Assembly (NCBI GenBank): GCA_036384795.1
Contig: DASVLP010000031.1
Span: 1-21,689 of the forward strand
Length of the DNA: 21,689 bases
Direction of reading: 5' to 3'
DNA from: Andeanibacterium sp036384795
Lineage (GTDB): Bacteria > Pseudomonadota > Alphaproteobacteria > Sphingomonadales > Sphingomonadaceae
Both the position numbers and the translations under genes were made by a program. The notes beneath the pieces are model-generated. The model was not told the DNA's origin. It ran no database searches and saw only the letters and a program-made list of their open reading frames with translations. This document shows, piece after piece, positions 20,478-21,689 of this stretch. Numbering within the stretch: the first letter of the stretch is position 1; each line of letters starts with the position of its first letter.

Positions 20478-21689
20478 CTAAGCCACCGCCGCCTTCAGGT
20501 CCTCGACCAGGTCGGTTTTCTCCCACGGGAAGAAGTCGCCCTCGGCCTTGCGGCCGAAGTGACCGTAGGCCGCGCTCTTGCGGTAGATCGGCTTGTTCAG
20601 CTGCAAGTGCGTGCGGATGCCGCGCGGGGTCAGGCCGCCGAGCTTCTCGATCGCCTTGATCGCTTCTTCGAGCTTCGCATCGTCGACCGTGCCAGTGCCA
20701 TGGGTATCGACATAGAGCGACAGCGGCTTCGACACCCCGATCGCGTAGGCAAGCTGGATCGTGCAGCGCCTGGCGAGGCCCGCGGCGACGATGTTCTTCG
20801 CCAGGTAACGGCTGATGTAGGCCGCCGAGCGGTCGACCTTGGTCGGGTCCTTGCCGCTGAACGCGCCGCCGCCGTGCGGGGCCGCGCCGCCATAGGTGTC
20901 GACGATGATCTTGCGCCCGGTGAGCCCGGCGTCGCCGTCCGGGCCGCCGATCTCGAAGCTGCCGGTCGGGTTGATGTGATATTCGGTGCCGTTGGCGAGC
21001 AGCTCGGCCGGCATCACGTCGGCAACGACGCGCTTCACGTAGGCGTGGAGCTCGGCTTCCTTGTCGCCTTCGTCGTAGCCCTTGCCGTGCTGGGTGGAGA
21101 CGACGATCGCGGTGGCCGCGGTCGGCTTGCCGTTCTCGAACTTGAGGGTCACCTGGCTTTTCGCGTCGGGCTCGAGGAACGGCGCCGCGCCCGAGTGCCG
21201 GTCGGTCGCCATGCGCTGGAGAATCTTGTGCGAATAGTCGAGTGTCGCCGGCATCAGGTCGGGCGTCTCGTCGCAAGCGAAGCCGAACATGATGCCCTGG
21301 TCGCCCGCGCCTTCGTCCTTGTTGCCCGAAGCATCGACGCCCTGCGCGATATGTGCCGACTGGCCGTGGAGATGATTCTCGAAGGTCAGCGTCTGCCAGT
21401 GGAAGCCCGCCTGCTCGTAGCCGATCTCGCGCACGACGTTGCGCACGGTCTGCTCGATCTCGTCGAGTGCGCCCGGCGCCCAGCCGCCGCTGTCGCCCCA
21501 GCGCTCGGGATCGTAGACCGGCTTGCAGCGGATCTCGCCCGCCAGCACCACCCGCTGGGTGGTGGTCAGCGTCTCGCACGCAACCCGCGATTCGGGGTCT
21601 TTCGACAGGAACAAATCGACGATCGCGTCGGAAATCTGGTCCGACACTTTGTCCGGATGGCCTTCGGAAACGCTTTCGGAGGTGAACAG
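20478..21689 (-). CDS. metK: S-adenosylmethionine synthase, 5' end cut by the window
   Basis: At least 403 residues are present; the gene runs off the right edge. MetK makes S-adenosylmethionine from methionine and ATP. The visible part begins LFTSESVSEGHPDK, the known N-terminal ATP-binding stretch, so only a few codons are missing; the GTG at 21647-21645 is an internal valine (HPDKVSDQ), not the start. Other hallmarks are GAGDQGIMFGFACDETP, GGGAFSGKDPTKVDRSAAY and the C-terminal YGHFGR. All three domains are complete. Any SAM riboswitch would lie beyond the window. It converges with nadB, the stops being 15 bp apart. Confidence 0.97.
   Translation of the reverse strand: MFTSESVSEGHPDKVSDQISDAIVDLFLSKDPESRVACETLTTTQRVVLAGEIRCKPVYDPERWGDSGGWAPGALDEIEQTVRNVVREIGYEQAGFHWQTLTFENHLHGQSAHIAQGVDASGNKDEGAGDQGIMFGFACDETPDLMPATLDYSHKILQRMATDRHSGAAPFLEPDAKSQVTLKFENGKPTAATAIVVSTQHGKGYDEGDKEAELHAYVKRVVADVMPAELLANGTEYHINPTGSFEIGGPDGDAGLTGRKIIVDTYGGAAPHGGGAFSGKDPTKVDRSAAYISRYLAKNIVAAGLARRCTIQLAYAIGVSKPLSLYVDTHGTGTVDDAKLEEAIKAIEKLGGLTPRGIRTHLQLNKPIYRKSAAYGHFGRKAEGDFFPWEKTDLVEDLKAAVA

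Noticed and set aside
21645..21647. GTG as the metK start
   Set aside because: It is the valine of the conserved HPDKVSDQ stretch, and the frame continues upstream with LFTSESVSEG to the window edge.

Overview
The window is high-GC, gene-dense bacterial chromosome. Codon use, the weak promoters and the gene families (alphaproteobacterial zf-CHCC/NDUFS6-type protein, TldD, DUF2007, DUF924, AI-2E permease) suggest an alphaproteobacterium, most likely of the Sphingomonadales. That placement is inference; there is no rRNA or other decisive marker. No phage, insertion sequence, CRISPR array or tRNA was seen. The right edge cuts through metK.

Layout. 1-146 is a less GC-rich edge with no assured gene. 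147-1973 (-) is a ClC chloride/proton antiporter with CBS domains, divergent from a MarR regulator (2056-2508) whose leader carries a 17-bp palindrome. A Phd/VapB-VapC toxin-antitoxin pair (2540-3204) follows, with a perfect 10-bp inverted repeat between it and marR. 3220-4266 (-) is a membrane protein made of two tandem DoxX-like units plus a DUF805-like tail, and its ribosome binding site lies in one arm of a perfect 11-bp inverted repeat. A same-strand run comes next: GNAT acetyltransferase, a 24-codon ORF that overlaps both neighbours, an AlkD-type DNA glycosylase, and a thioredoxin-fold lipoprotein (4452-7277).

7274-8692 (-) is a PhoA alkaline phosphatase that appears colinear with the E. 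coli enzyme. It is divergent from a GH3 glycosidase carrying a PA14 insert (8847-11561), and the gap between them holds AGCGCT-core sites like LacI-family operators. A leftward run of six genes (15850 down to 11568) encodes an AI-2E-type permease, a zf-CHCC protein, TldD, a DUF2007 protein, a small secreted protein and a DUF924 protein. An ABC ATPase with no adjacent permease (15943-16917) converges on a membrane-bound diguanylate cyclase (16914-17888). A Crp/Fnr regulator (18049-18786, -) is divergent from nadB (18879-20462), which converges on metK.

Most of this is housekeeping or ordinary accessory content: NAD and SAM synthesis, phosphate scavenging, glycan breakdown, alkylation repair and c-di-GMP signalling. 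I found no clear new multi-gene system. The best leads are the duplicated DoxX protein with its leader structure, the doubly overlapped micro-ORF, the palindrome controlling the toxin-antitoxin pair, and the serine in the PhoA active-site shell.
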